The notes beneath the pieces were generated by a model that saw nothing but the letters and a program-made list of their open reading frames with translations, was not told the DNA's origin and did no database searches. The position numbers were made by a program, and so were the translations under genes. A DNA stretch of 25,290 nucleotides from Stramenopiles sp. TOSAG23-6 (Eukaryota; Sar): the NCBI GenBank assembly GCA_900128565.1, contig LT635997.1, forward strand, positions 1-25,290, given 5' to 3'. This document shows positions 25,285-25,290 of this stretch, in pieces. Numbering within the stretch: the stretch's first letter is position 1; every line of letters starts with the position of its first letter.

Positions 25285-25290
25285 CAAATA
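25115..25290 (-). other. Partial intron and A-rich low-complexity edge
   Basis: On the minus strand TAACTAACAAAAAACATT then TTTTGAAATATTTTCATATAAAATAT resembles the branch-like and 3' parts of the other introns. The last 100 bp are A runs with short T stretches and no readable gene. Confidence 0.5.

Noticed and set aside
1-25290. tRNA, rRNA or snRNA genes
   Set aside because: No cloverleaf or conserved rRNA/snRNA sequence was recognised on either strand by eye.

Overview
The window is nuclear DNA of a compact, AT-rich unicellular eukaryote. The evidence is spliced genes whose exons join in frame across 90-210 bp introns, eukaryotic domains (CHAT-NB-ARC, RBX/APC11-type RING, tandem RRMs, a DOT1-like methyltransferase, signal peptides), AATAAA-like signals after genes, and many CCCTAA/TTAGGG telomere-type repeats. 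TAA, TAG and TGA all act as stops, which argues against a ciliate. The 29-residue 'NPPCPWDE-TC-AA-GHLEVLKW' ankyrin array, introner-like introns and a probable selenoprotein would suit a marine protist or alga such as a stramenopile or haptophyte, but that is inference.

Layout, left to right: a TRANK1/UvrD-like helicase (-, 3' end outside the window); head-to-head with it a CHAT-NB-ARC protein (+, seven exons); an RBX/APC11-like RING-H2 protein (-); a two-RRM RNA-binding protein (+, intronless); a secreted Cys-rich protein (-); a single-pass membrane protein (+, four exons); an ankyrin-repeat gene (+) between a 3' fragment of the next gene and that gene, a DOT1-like methyltransferase (-); a CxxC/coiled-coil protein (+); a FrnE-like DsbA-family oxidoreductase with in-frame TGA at the first active-site Cys (-); an LRR/coiled-coil/cold-shock protein (+, four exons); a secreted protein (+, two exons); and the 3' part of an unidentified gene (-). 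Gaps are only 15-490 bp, so several divergent pairs must share promoter regions.

The main signal is the introns. Most share an internal palindromic motif ending in CTAAC (consensus TACGAAATTTTGTACCTAAC) between poly-T/poly-A tracts, and many finish with TTTGAAATATTTTTTCACAATACAT. About 20 copies lie in unrelated genes, as expected of introner elements. At least ten introns cannot use a 3' AG without a stop or have no AG, yet join in frame if they end at ACAT or a similar AT-rich sequence. Ordinary GT-AG introns occur in the same genes. Telomere-type repeats have also entered exons (as Asn-Pro repeats) and introns. No shared pathway links all the genes; the helicase and CHAT-NB-ARC pair belong to families often tied to defence or cell-death signalling.
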